Assembly (NCBI GenBank): GCA_963924555.1
Contig: OZ004592.1
Location: forward strand, 3,410,001-3,474,000
Source of the DNA: Crambe crambe
Lineage: Eukaryota; Porifera; Demospongiae; Poecilosclerida; Crambeidae
Reading direction: 5' to 3'
Length of the DNA stretch: 64,000 nt
Shown: piece after piece, positions 10,536 through 24,300 of the stretch
Numbering within the stretch: the stretch's first letter is position 1
Layout of the letters: each line of letters begins with the position of its first letter
The notes under the pieces: generated by a model
What the model was told of the DNA's origin: nothing
The model's input: only the letters and a program-made list of their open reading frames with translations
Database searches by the model: none
Position numbers and translations under genes: made by a program

Positions 10536-13500
10536 ATGGATCACGGTGAGATAACTGCAACCGAGGATACCTCTACGGTTATGAAAGATGAGTCTTTGCA
10601 AGGAGATGATCCAGATTATGACACTGGAGCTACAAAAGATTGTGTGAAAATAGTGCTATTAGATGGAACTTCTGTTCACTACAACCAGAAGAAAAAGGTA
10701 ATCCAAATTTCACCAACAATTGGCAGGTAGACTTTATATCCTGTCTCAGACTCTATTCTGAGCATTACTCAGCCAATATAGCTGACTCATGGGATTGGCC
10801 AGGTTGTACTGATCGGTGGTAGTGCTTCCACAATTATTGTACACATATGAACTTGAGCAGACAAAAAAAGAAACAAAAAAAAACAACAAAAAAACTCAGC
10901 TGCTTAACAATTTTTTTGGCAACAGAAATTCTTTAATACCCTAATAATTGTCCTTTGTAGCATGCAGATATAACAGTGGGAGAAGTCATTAAATTTGCTC
11001 ACAGTATGTCTAAAGTAGAGCCTGAGACAAAAGATCTATTTTCTATCTACTCATACAATGACTGTGAAGTTGAGACCACTTCTGGGAACCAGAAGAAGCC
11101 TATAAAGTTAAAACAGAAGGTAAGTTACTTAGAAGAAACAATCTCATGGCCATCTGTTGAATCCTATTGCAAATAATTTGATATCATCACTTCCTAATGG
11201 TGCCTTACAGCTAGAGCAAACTTAAACATTAGTCTCACTAAAGCTCTCTTAGTATAGCTCTGGGTAGAGCTCTCTGACTACTATAAGTCTAAGGCAAGGT
11301 TTGTGGTGCACTCCCTCCCTCTTCCTCATCTCATCTTCAATATTCTTCCTCCCTCTATTTTTCTGCTGCTTCCTTGTTTCATCTCTGACAATATTTCGCC
11401 AGCATTTGCAGCAGCTCTACTACTGCTTCAGTCAATCGGTCTCCCTCTTCCCTTCTTGGTTAATTGTTCACATTCACTATTTACTGCTAGCTTTGTCATC
11501 TGGTGGCAAAGACCCAAAACTCCACACAACTTCTAGAACATGCAATACTCTTAAAATGATTATAGCTCTATAAGCTCTACTACACACAGGTATCTATGAT
11601 ACTCTATAAACATATCCATCATATCCAATGTTCTTTCCCTATAGATATTTGTTGATCAACGCAATCCATTGAGAAAATTGAGAGATCATTTCTACTCTTC
11701 AAGTATGTCTAAAATAGAGTGGGATATTGAAGTTCCCCCTCCTCAACTATCTTAGCTATCAAGCCCATTGTACACTTATCTTACAATAAATATTCATTCT
11801 TCAGAGGAAAGAAATAAGGATGAATGGGAGTTTTATTACGGAGTGAAATTTTATCTGCAAATTGCTGAAATTGAAAATTACTTGAACAGTGACCATACAA
11901 GGTGGGCATTAGTCTTCACATTAGTCTTCAAGGTGATGGCGTATCCACCTAATTGAGTTATTTATGAAACTTACAGGGTTACTTTATGCAATATCACACC
12001 TTTATATACATTCGTGTTCTGGGTTTGTGTAGAGAGTATCTTTAATCACCACCTAAAAATATTTTTGAAGACTTTATGGATGGACAGATAATGCATACAA
12101 TCTCCTGATCCCTTGTTCTTTGCGTACTAGAGGGTAGCAGCTTTAACATTGTACTCTATGTTTGTTGATTGGACTAATTATTTTCACTGCCCTTCTGATA
12201 TTATAGGCAACTGTATTGCCTTCAATTATGTCGGGATCTACAATATGCAATTGAAGAAGGATTGGTGGATTTAGACAGCAGTGAAAAACTAGAACAACTC
12301 ATTAAGCTGACATCACTCATGTTACAAGGTAATGAATAGTTTCATTGATCAAGTAATCCACTGCAGTAATACAGTTGCCTAAAAGTGTGATTATGACATC
12401 AGTTGCCATCCTAAAGCTTCTTTTCCCATTGTCTGTAGCTATAGGCATATGAAAAAGAGGGGGTGGGACATTGCCCTCAAGGGATCAAGAATTCTAAAAT
12501 CAGGGGAGCCTGGACCCAAGTCCCTAGATGATGCATTTACGCATTTATGTGTAGTTATGATTTTTGCCCCCCTCCCCCTGGCTCCACTATGAGAGAGCTT
12601 CCTACACCCCTGAACTATACCTGTATTGGCTAACTAACAATACAGCAGTTTTCAGTGAAATAAAGTACTGCAACATGTGCAGCACTGGTTTTTCATTTTA
12701 CCAATAAACCACTATATATCAGTTTCACTACACAATTGTTATCTGTCTGGGGCTCACTTAGGCTTTTCCCAACAAACACTTATAAAATTTTTTCTTCTTC
12801 TTCTTTAAGCGGAAAATGCTGACTTCACATGTAACCTTTCCAAGTTTGAGTTCATTCCTAAGAGACATCAGGTGCGAAAATATCATCAATATTGGTAATA
12901 ATAGTTATTCTAGGTATCAGATTTTAACACTTCAAAATAACAGACTGGAAAATTTGGCAGGTTGCCCTGAATGCCAAGTTATGAATTGGCAATTAAACTT
13001 GACCAGCATAATAGTTTATCCCATCCATTTTCTTCTTTATTTTCCCAAACTACAGCCCGAGAATTATAGAGAAAAAATTTTGTCAGCTGAAGTGGGTGGA
13101 CATAAAATAACAGATTTGAAACACTATGAAGCTCGACTTAATTTTATGGAACTTGTGGTTGATGTCCTTCCGCGGTATGGAAAGCACCAGTTTCTTGCAA
13201 GGGTAATGACAAATAACTATAGTCTAAATGAATTCAGTTTTATCAGGAATAATAGCTATAGCTGTAACTGAATCCTACCTTCATACTGATATTCCATAGT
13301 GTGCCAAAACTTCTCATAATAAAAGAGAAGACCTGGTAACTATAGCCAATGACTATAGTGGAATCACTGTCTTCTATCATGACATGACTGTTGAGGATGA
13401 TATAACCAAAATACTTGGGAAGAATATCCTCAACTGGAGTAATATCTTGAAGATCTTATATAAAAGGAAAAAATTCATCATTGAAGTTAAGGTGAGTACA

Positions 13501-15274
13501 CATAACATTGATAGGCATAGATATTAACTAGCTAGTTATGACTTCTTTGTTGCAAGCAGCTTAATGACTTGTATGAATGCAGAATATCTTCCTTGATGGT
13601 GATAAAATAGCTCTTATTGCTCGAAGTCACGATAAGTGCATAAGTCTGGAATCTTCCACAACTCTTGTTTGTGCAAAGCAGAAGAAACAGTATGAAACTG
13701 ATCTTGCTTGTCAATTTGAAGTGCTTGCTAATTCTACAAGTTCAGATTTAATAAAGTTACGAAGTATCGCTGACCCTAAATGCTATTTGGCTATAATTAA
13801 TGGATCAGTTGTGTGCCAAAATGTAAGTAGCCATTACTGTTGTTGTTATTGTTTCAAGAACATGCTCTTCTGATACAGGAACATGAAGACAAAGAGTGTG
13901 AATTTAAAGTACATACTTTTGGTGGAGATGGTAATGATAAAGTCTGGGTTTTGTTTGAATCTGCTACAGCTACTGGATCATACTTAAGCCTGAATACATC
14001 TGGTGAAGTCATAGTTCAGAGTCACCAGTTAGAAGATAATGCTGCTCATTTCAAAGTCAAACTCCTCAGTGTGAGTATGCTGTAACATGATAGTTCTGAA
14101 CTAATACAGTAAGAGAGCATTGGTTGAGGTTACATAACGAATCTTAGCGACACAGAGTGCTCCCCCCCCCCCCCCCCAACACACACACAACCTTAGCTCT
14201 ATTTGTTCGGTTACGAGTAAACACTCATGACTTTTTGTTTGCATGAAGGGGTGTAGTGACTGGTCATTAACATATGTAATTACCTACAGGAAAGGTTGTT
14301 AATTGGTATTTCTGTTATGCATAGAACTCTCGTGAACAAAAGTTTAAAAAAAGGAAGTTAACGTTCAATACAGATACGAAGGTACAAGCAAAATTGATAT
14401 GGAAGTGTGCTATAGAACAACATACTTCAAGGTACAATAATAATAAAGTAGTGCTATATCGTTTTCAGCATTTTCTTCCTTTTCCATATAGACTAAATCA
14501 ACTTGATTCCCCCTCATTTGCATCAGTCATATTTGATCGTAAAACAACATTTCGAAGCAGTTATAGACCACCAAGGAAGAAAAAAGGGAAATACATCATT
14601 GAAAGAAAGGTATCTATAGCCAACATTATGTCTGCACACTTGAGGATACAGGAAGGGCCATCATGTAATTATTGTTATTTTTCTTTGCAACACATTCAGA
14701 GATTTCCTGATTTCATGTATAATTGGATAGGAAATATCGCTTATGAATACTATCATATTGCAATATGTCACTGCAATAATGGCCACATACCTCTTGTTCC
14801 AGTCCTCCTTCTACCATAGATCATGACATTACAGTAATGAATGCTGATAGTGTAAACCACATTTTATTTCTATATCAGGAGAATGGATGCTGGGAGATAG
14901 TGGACAGTCCACCTAATAATATGACTCTTGAAGGAATTGAACCAGTTGAAACTGACGTATTAATATCAACTATTCTACCTGAAGAATATCATTATGAAAT
15001 CAAACCATTAAGAGCTGGTGCAGGAGAGTATCATCTTGTAACACTGCTTGTTGAAGACGAGTATGAGGTATTAAAGGTTAATTTCAAAATTAATTACATA
15101 AAACATCAAAATCTTAGGGAAATGATGCTTGGAAGCCATCAAAAGATGTGGAAGATCAGTCTACTGCCAATGAAAGAAAATGTAGTACATGAACTTTTGA
15201 CATACCTTCTTAGCTATAGTTCTAGTCAACACCTACTTCCCTGTCATATTATATTCTCAGCAATTAACCCATAA
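10536..15274 (+). CDS. FERM domain plus beta-trefoil protein
   Basis: Thirteen exons with compatible phases: 10536-10697, 10961-11119, 11645-11702, 11805-11901, 12207-12328, 12810-12871, 13056-13202, 13300-13491, 13583-13822, 13879-14070, 14325-14381, 14469-14609, 14879-15274; 674 aa. FERM F1 lies around residues 35-145 (ends WEFYYGVKFYL). F2 contains LYCLQLCRDLQYAIEEG and ends LPRYGKHQF. F3 lies around residues 270-333 (SGITVFYHD ... LNWSNI ... KFIIEV). Residues about 336-475 form three similar units, each shaped like a strand, then (C/S)-(I/Y)-L-(A/S), then a later Phe-x-Val: KCISLES ... CQFEVL, CYLAIINGSVVCQ ... CEFKV, and SYLSLNTSGEVIVQS ... HFKVKL. That is the pattern of a beta-trefoil of FGF/IL-1/fascin type. 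The C-terminal about 200 residues are unassigned. There is no kinase or SH2. FERM proteins usually act at the membrane cortex; the partner here is unknown. The gene ends 120 bp from the FUT8 stop, convergent. Confidence 0.75.
14162..14177. repeat. Poly-C run
   Basis: About 16 consecutive C in an intron of the FERM-trefoil gene, followed by a CA-rich stretch. Length may be unreliable in assembly. Confidence 0.8.
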
Positions 15275-15394
15275 GACATAAAGCACAAAGTGAACACATT
15301 TGTTTGTCAGTGTAATGATGCATGTACAAATGAATTTTCTTTCTCTCCTCTCATAAAAATACAATAAAAAACAAACACTTTGCAATAAAAATAA

Positions 15395-18300
15395 TTAACT
15401 AATATTTTTATAGTTTGGAAAATCAACAATTCGAACATGTTCTTCCACCTTATATGATGGAAACCTTCCACGATAGTTAGTTCTCCTATTAATACCCACA
15501 CTATACCCATTCTTGTCATTGCCAGCAATACCAAGATTGTCTCCCACCTGAAACGGGATTTCAGATTGGTCTCCTTTGCTCTGTACTAGAGGCATGTTCT
15601 TTTCAATTGCCACCACATCATGCGCCTGTTGTCCACCAAAATAATAAACGTCATCTAGACTGTAGTACTTGTTAGAAGCATCTATATGATAATTCTGCAT
15701 CAATTCGTATGCCAGCCGACAGACCTGTGTAACAACAGTCATTCACTTGATGTATGTCTAATACACACAAAGGCAAAATGATATAAGCCAGTGGCATTAC
15801 CAAAAAAGTGGCTTAACTCTGAAGTTTAGATCAGATGGGTCTATTATTATAACTACTCTGAAATTTAGGGCACACAAACAGCCTTCGTGCTTTAAATTTT
15901 TGCTGTCACATGCCATATTTGCAAGCAAGAAGTCTTTGGCTGCATCCAAATCTCTTTTTTTTTTGTTGTTGTTATTGTTGTTGAGGTAATAGCTCTGATT
16001 AAAAGTTATTAACATAATTATTATGCTTGTCCCTTACCTGTGAAGAAAAGGTACAGACTATATAGTCACACTCAGAGAGTATAGTAACATCAAATATTAC
16101 TCCAGATAATGAGTCAGCTGAGTAGCGAGTTCCTTGTTTATTGGCTAAAGAAGATATACCAGAATCACTGAAAATCTGGTATGACGGATATCTATAAGAA
16201 AATTGAGGCATACAAACTTTAGTCATGATAATAAATGTGGATTTGATTTTTAAAATATTCACCCTTTTTTAGCATCTTCGATCACCTTAGGTTCATCAGT
16301 GGCTATGAATATTTTTCTCTGTGAAGCTTTGCTATCCAGTCCATGGCTAAACTCATACATCTCATACCACTCTTCAACCTAAAAAAATATGTAGTATGTA
16401 GGCCATAAAATGAGACGAAGATAAACATCACATTCTGCTATAAGTTATAGCCCTAGCCCTTGTATTTGCCTTGAGCAGTTACATAGCAGCTGTCTATCAA
16501 ACCAAGTTCATTAGCCTTGGCAATCAGAATTAGAGTTTTAGGACAGTGAGAGAAAAGAAATCTTTGCTGAAGTTTTTGGCCAATAATGTCCTACTGCTTT
16601 GCACTTAGCAGTGCCACAAAAAAAATTATAATACCTATTATTATGTAGCTACTGAGCATGTCCCATAGAGAATAGTAGTATCACAACTAGGGTGATATTT
16701 TACCATATCGTGTAGTCATATCGCGTAGTCATATTACGTCCCCCTAGGCAATCTTGCATAATTTTAAATAGTAAGTTTTTGCAGTACTGATAAGTTATAA
16801 CTGTTCAGATATAGAAACGTTCTGTGTATTGCTCGATGGTAGTCCAACATTTATTGTACAACCTGTTTAAGGTAGCACCTGAAAAAAAGGACTGGTAAGA
16901 TTGGTCATTCACATCTCCAAGGCCAAAGGGTGTGGGAGTCTTAGCTGGAGCTGAATATGAACTCAGTACATGACTCATGTCCTTTTGCTGTTCCATGGAT
17001 GCCTTTTTATAAGAATTTAGACTCTGGAGGTTTTTGTGACCAGTGAGCTGAATGATTTGAGTCTCAGGTATGTTTTTGTTGGTAAGAGCTGTAACCATGG
17101 TTTTTCGTGCCGAATGGTTAGTTTTTTTCCCCAGTTACTCCTGCACTACATGCCATTCTCTTCATAATTTGATCTTTTCCCATTCTCTGCCGTTTGTACC
17201 ACAAATCATCACAAGAGGCTTTGTAGTTGACTGCCAAATAAAAAGGTGAGCCAGCTTCACACATTTCTGATGGTCTCTTTTGTAAATATTTTTCAAAAAT
17301 CCTTACAGGACATTTATCAGGATCAAGAGGTGTGCTCCACATCTTGGGTTTGAATGCTCGAACAGCACTAGTTTCACCAGTTCTCGTTTTTGTATCACGT
17401 TCATTAAATTCTACATATCTGTAATTATCTTCAGTGGATTGTATGTTGAAATCACCATACTGAAGCTTGTAATGCTCATCTCGACCTCTCATTCCCATGT
17501 GCAAAGTTAGAAGAAACCAAACAGTATTTTGTAGAATCTCTATAGTATCATACGTGATATTCAGTTTGCCTCATCACGTGAAAAGCTGAAAGCAGCCAGG
17601 AAAATGGAAGGCAAAGGGAACAGGACAAATGCATCTGAGCCTTTAGAAAATGCAGATATCAAGAAAATGTGGAGTGTTGGAGTTCTAGGAGATAACTTTT
17701 ATGCAGATCTTTGGTTAAATGCCTGTCGATACTCCTTTGAAAACATGTTAAGGTGTCTGGTTCATATGTAGATCCATCAGCTTTCAAAGTGGCCAAGTAG
17801 CCTATCTAACTCACTAGGAGATATTTCTCCTAATTTTCTTCTCTCATTGATGGATAAACACCAGGTATACCATTTTTAAAAGTCAGACTCTGTTTTTCTC
17901 TTAGTATTTACATTCTCCTGCTATTTTACAAACTCCTCTAGTTGTTCATCGTTTAAAAGTGGCTCTTCACATGTAACATGATTTTGTTCCTGTTTGGTTT
18001 TTAAAAAATCAGTAATTCAGTTAGCTATTTTTGTTGCTGAATTCTTAAAACTAACCATAATATCCTCAGCAGCTATTTCTAATACCAATGGTTCTTCTTC
18101 TTCCAGATATTGTTGCTATGTGACAAAAAATACTGTTATCTAAGAAAGCTAATTACTGGGTAGCTAAAGTATGAAAAAGTGACACAAATAATTTACCTGG
18201 AATTCTTGATGCATTTTAGGCAAACTTAAATCCATTGATTCAGCCATTTTTCAGCTAAATGAACTGTGGTAGCCTTTTCAATTTCGAAAAGAATCTGGTA

Positions 18301-21300
18301 ACTAACGACCTTGCGCAACGCGCATGCTCAGTAGGTACATAATAAATTGATTATTACGTATTACGTAGATACCATGAAATATCACTCGTCTGATTGGCCG
18401 GTATTCATACTCGTGTGAATACCAATACCGGCCAATCAGACGAGTGATATTTCACGGTATCAATGTAATAATCTATCAGAGAGTGCGCTAGCACTCTCTA
18501 AGTAGGGATGGCAGGTCAAAGGTCATAAGAGTGTATAAACTACAAACTCTTCTTTCTCTTCTACCCTTACTCTACAGGTTCTCAGAAGGCTACAGTGAAT
18601 TATTACATCTACAAAGAAGAGAGGAGAACATTCAAAAATAAAAAATTCATTCGCTAACATAAGAAAAAAACGAGTTATAAAATTGACTTTTGTTCTTTTT
18701 CTTTATAATAATAAGATCGACGTACCGACTTACTGGCTATAGTCATCAAAATTCTGCTTTGGCCATCTGTTAGAGCGGCACCTAGAGGCTGATCTTTTGC
18801 TATTAGTTTTGACTAAAGCGCTACTTCATAAATCAGTGATATCGATAGCACTCGGCTAATCTTTCTACGCCATTTTGAAGCGCACGTCAATAGGGGGCGG
18901 AGCGTATGGGCGGGGCCACGTATAAGTCCACATGTGGCTACAGTGCAGCCTAATCAGTTCAGTTTAGGTCTTCAGTTTAATCGTTTAGCTAGCTATTTAT
19001 TCTTATCTGATGATCTTCCTGACACTCCTTTCTGCATTGCAGTACAGCCTATAGTAGTATTATAGCCAGTACTTGGCTGTAGTGTAGTCAGCTCACTTTA
19101 CCATGCCATGCATTTACATTGCTGTTGCTGTAAAGTTTTATATTAAATAATAGACAAAACTTAAATAGCTAAATAAATTCTTCCAGAGACTGTGTATGTG
19201 CCTACAAAAGAAATGTAGAGCTGGCTTTGTATAGACTATAGTACTGTACTGTAGCCTCATGTCAAATAATTATTAATAATCACTGTATACTCTCAGTTCA
19301 AGTGACGATCAATACTGCCACCCTCAATTCTTTACTTACACAAACTTACTTTCAACTTCAAGCACTAAAAAAAAAGGATAGAAACAAGTGAGTGCAAAAA
19401 ATTTCTTCTAAATAAAAAGTTAAGTAGGGATAGCCTAAAATCTAACTGGGCTGTATAATGTACTGCAGCCTCGTATGAAAACAATCCCTACTACTTTTAC
19501 AACGGCCCATAGCTAGCTGTAGGCAGTGGATGTAAATGTAGGGATTGTTTTCATACGAGGCTGCAGTACATTATACAGCCCAGTTAGATTTTAGGCTATC
19601 CCTACTTAACTTTTTATTTAGAAGAAATTTTTTGCACTCACTTGTATTTATAGCAACAGTACAGCAATAGGATGGATAAATTTGAGGACATGAAAGATGC
19701 ATTTTAATCACCTCTGTTTGCCATTATGTTTAACTGTGAATCTATACCAACTTACATGTCTCATGTATTCATCAATATGATGGTATTTGGCCTCTGCTTT
19801 CTTGTCTGTGCGGCGCACATGTAACCTAAAAACGGGGTTGAAGAAGTGGTCAAAAACAACGGGGTAAAAATCATAACAAAAGTAATATAGCTCAAGCTAA
19901 TAATAGAGGTCCACAAATTGTCTCTTTAGCTTCCTGGTTTATAGATTACAACTTTACCACAAATACATTTGCGGTTGCCCTTAAATAAAACCATACATAA
20001 AACAACAAGCAAACTAATAAATAAAGCAACATGTTTTGGTTACATATATGCAGAACAGACACCATTGATGATTTGGTAGCCCCCAAAAATTACTTGATTA
20101 GCTGCACACTAGTATCCTATTCTATACACGTTCTCAAAATCATTGTCTGTAAATAATAATTTTGTTGGTGATTTCATTTTTTTCTCCTATTCAGTTTCAT
20201 GCAGCTGCAGCTGATATTAGCTAAGGTGGTTAGAGAGAAATAAACACACGTACTGTCACATCAAGGAATGCATTACACCTGGTAATCACAAATACAAATC
20301 TAATCGAGCAACTTAGAAACAATAGACATGTACCTGCTAGTTTAGTACAGCTAGCTATACAAATTTATTTCAGGATTTCATGTGAGGGGGGAGGGGGCAA
20401 ATCTGAGTTTATGATATTATGGGGGGCAGAACTTTGGCTATGAATAATATGCCTTCACTGCGGTAATGTATTGTTGTTTTTTTCCATGCTATTAACTTAG
20501 AGTACCTAACCATCCTTTGTCACTATTTTTTGCATACGACTGGCCATGATAATCTGTCCAAATACACTGTTATAATATGGACCAATTGTACACCCATGAT
20601 CTCCACACTTTAATTGTCTTCTCCAAATCACACCCCCAACAATAAAGAAGAGCTGGCTTACAAGACCACAATTTCTCCATGAGCACTATAGTCACCAATT
20701 TAGCAAGTACTAGTGTATATACAGTTTGTCACAAAAAGTTAGGTGGTACTTACCCTACAATCGGTCCATCTTTCTCTCCAATACCAAGGGCATTTCTTTT
20801 ATCCATGATATACGACTGTAATGCAGTGGATGGTCTCATGAGGAATTTGAGAAACTGAGCAATAAACCAAGCAAATGGAAATCCATGAAATGACATCAAT
20901 CTGGAAAATAAAGATACTACATACTTTAACATGTTTGGCATTGAATAGCTGCCAGGTACAAATATTCAAAGCCTCTCACACATATTTGGTCAAGAATTCA
21001 AAGTTCACTTTATAATGAAAAGCACTGAAGTGCAGTGGAGGAGGAGGAGGAGGATGGAGGAGGATGGAGGAAGAGAGGAGGGAGAGGAGGAGGAAAAGGA
21101 GAGGAGGGGGAGGAGAACAAAAGAGGAAGAAACCATAGGAATGAGGGAAGATATGGAGGAGGATTAGGAGGAAGAGGGGAGGAAGTAGGAGAGGAAGATA
21201 TGGAGGAGGAAGATTAGGAGGAAGGAAGAGGAGGAGGAGGAGGATTAGGAGGAAGGAGGAGGAGGAAAAGGGGAAGAGGAGGAGGAAAAGTGGAAGAGGA

Positions 21301-24300
21301 GGAGGAGGAGTAGTAGGAGGAGGACCAGAAGGAGGAGGAGGAAGAGGAGCCAACTGAATATTGGTCTCTAAATCCATGAAAACTTACTCCTACCGTACCC
21401 TTTAAATGTGGTTACCAAGTACCTGTCTGCTAAATCACGTGGTATAGCCATAGGAAGCTGCAATGGACGAGGATGTAGATTGTCGATTGGTGGTAGAGAT
21501 ACTGCTAGATCAGATGAGTCCATGCTAAACTGCTTCATACCTGAAAAATAAAAGGCGAGTAAGGAAACAGTAAAGCTAAGCATGTCAAGTTGGTATTTTT
21601 GTATTACATTTCAGATATTATTGACATTCCTGTGTTCTGAGAATTTTCTTTAAGTGATGTAATTTTTTTTTCACAAAAATGTCATATCATTGCAAGACCC
21701 TAGAAGGTATTTTCCTCATGGAAGGAGTACTATAACTACTGATCTCTCCAGAAAGAGTACATTTGATCTCACCTGAACCCTGATTCATGTAATATATTTC
21801 TACAGACTCAACTATTTGGCGACAGCTGATGTATCTATGGCAGCAAAGAAGTCACGTTGTCATGCACGCACACACTTTATTTGAACAAGATACAGGTTAT
21901 GAACATCCATTGAGTCAATGCATGTCTTGCACTGAATTTGTGAACTGGTTTTTGAATGCAATTAGTATTTTAATCAGCCATGTTTTTATGCACTGATGTT
22001 AAAATGGTCTAGTGAAGCATTATTTATCAAGAAGAGATTGACGAAATTCATTTTTAGAAGTTTAGATAACCATAAGTGGAGAAATAACCAGTACACCAAC
22101 GCACCCGGTTCTTTAAGGAAACTAAATTGCGCCCAAAACATCACTTCCGGTTGTAAATAGGAAATTGACGCTGGTGGATAGGCTGTGGAGGTGCACTGTC
22201 TACATTTTCATTTGAATCAGTTGCATTCCACACTTATTTATGAATAGGTAATGGTTGACAAACATACAGTAGCACTATATGGAGCAAGGATTGTGCTAGC
22301 TACTTTCTTGCTTTCCTTCTTCTGATCACTACTGGTTGTGTTCCGATAGACAGATAGATACACACAACTGAGGAATATACAAAGCTAGAGAAAAGGTTCA
22401 ATCCTGTATTCTCCAGCCTGTTGTAATTTCAAGAAAGGAATGATATCCTGAGAGCGGTAATAAAGATATGAATTCACAACTCCTTAGGTTGGAGGGATCC
22501 CAAAGGCTACACCACCTGAAGAGCAAAGAATGCGAGAAGTCCAGTTGTAATCCATAACTATTTGCAACCTCATTTTCAAGCAGGTTTGTGGGTAATATTC
22601 TACAAAGACCATTCTCTAGATAATTCCACACTTCAACCAATAGGTCTAATCACAGTCACCTTCAAAACTTAACTACAACTCCATCACTTGACTACCTCAC
22701 TGCTTGCAATTCTTGTGAGTCTCATCTGTGATGCTAGAGGAGGAGACCTCCTCTCGTCATCATGTGAGTCTTATCTGTGATTTTTGAGGAGAACTCCTCT
22801 TGTCAGTGAACTATCTTTGATTATTGAGGAGGAGACCTCTTCTCATCAGCCATCATACTTGTGGCAATAGTGGTATGTTGCTTGGGCATGCACCGAGGGT
22901 TAATTAAGGAAAGTAATAATGAAGTACTACAATAGGTATGTAATAAGGGCAATTATTGGCCACATATAGCCCATATGCATAATTATAGCCCCTATGCATA
23001 TAGCCCCCATGGACACTATGAATATAATATGCTAGGGAAATGCAAGCATCCGAGCACACATCCTCAGTTTAGAAACTATACACATGCATACAACTCACTA
23101 GTGTGGGGCTTGCTTCGCTCACTCCAATTACTAGAGTACAGTCATTTAGAATTAGGGTCGGGGAGCGAAGCATTTGTACCCCAAAACCCTCTTCATGCAG
23201 GAAACAATGCTGTACTACAGAGCTAGCTTGATCGTATGACAAAAAGAAATCATGCACATCACTAGCTATTTCTCATACGTAGCTAGAGATGCTAGCAGTC
23301 CTACTTAGCTATGTACAGTCACTCAAAATAAATCTTGCTACCGGTTTCTGTTCATAAGCCAAAACAAACAAACAAACAAAACAAACAGAAACACAAAAAA
23401 AACAATAACAAACAACAACTTATGAGTCAGAAAACTGATCTAGCCAAAGAGTGGGAATAAATTTTGATCCTGGTATCCAAGCAAAGGATTCTTCAACTGT
23501 GTTATGAATGTATGGCCAATCACCCAACATATCAGACATGTAGTACTTTTTTACGAACTTGCTTACCTGATGGCATTTCAGTGCATGTAGAGCTGACAGG
23601 CTGGAAAATTGCACTCCAGCCTCTTGGGGAGTACTTCCAATTACTAGAATCTAATATCAGTGTTCGCTTGGTAGCATAGGCCATGATGAAACAATATGAT
23701 ACATGATGCATCTGGCAACCAAATCCACATGCCTTTGCAATGTAACATACAAGTTTCTTTGCTGACTTACAATCTGCTGGATTTTGTAAATATTTGAGTC
23801 TTGCATCCATGAGAGAAACCAATTCTGCTGATGTATTTTTTTGCCAAAACTTCCAATTCAACTGGAATGGCTCAGAGTCAGAGTAAACAGTATTAAGTTG
23901 ACCTAATGTCCACCACAAAGAATTGAAACGATGCTGCACATTTTTAGAAGTTCGATTCAAGTATTGCTGTACATTTAGTGAATCCATCTTTTTGAGCTGT
24001 TTACGAATGTACCACCACATTTCCTGGATATTCTTTTCCAATCTTAACTCGTGCTGCTTTCTAGTTTTTAGCATAGCATAAATATTATTGGGTTTCAAGT
24101 TCCTATCTGGTAGAGGTGGTGGAGTCCTGAGTTGAATATCCTGCTCTAACCTCCTGGGAGGCCCTTCATCGTGATTCTCATTGATCACTTTGGGAAGACG
24201 TTCATTGACTCTTGGATCCACGATCTGATCCTGCTCTAACTTCACAACACCACCATAATTCCACTCCACGTGGACAATCATACCAATAGTGAATAAAAGT

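Noticed and set aside
12872-13055. Extra FERM exon around 12914-12960
   Set aside because: It has plausible AG and GT borders, but its open frame does not match the phase of the flanking exons, which join directly in phase 0.
3850-18710. A single 14.8-kb transposon bounded by the inverted repeats
   Set aside because: The interval contains intact Sox and FERM-trefoil genes and part of FUT8, there is no common coding set of an element, and no matching target duplication is visible outside the two copies.
20976-21377. Proline/leucine-rich 133-aa minus-strand ORF
   Set aside because: Produced by the GGA-rich purine tract; lies in a FUT8 intron between two exons of correct phase.
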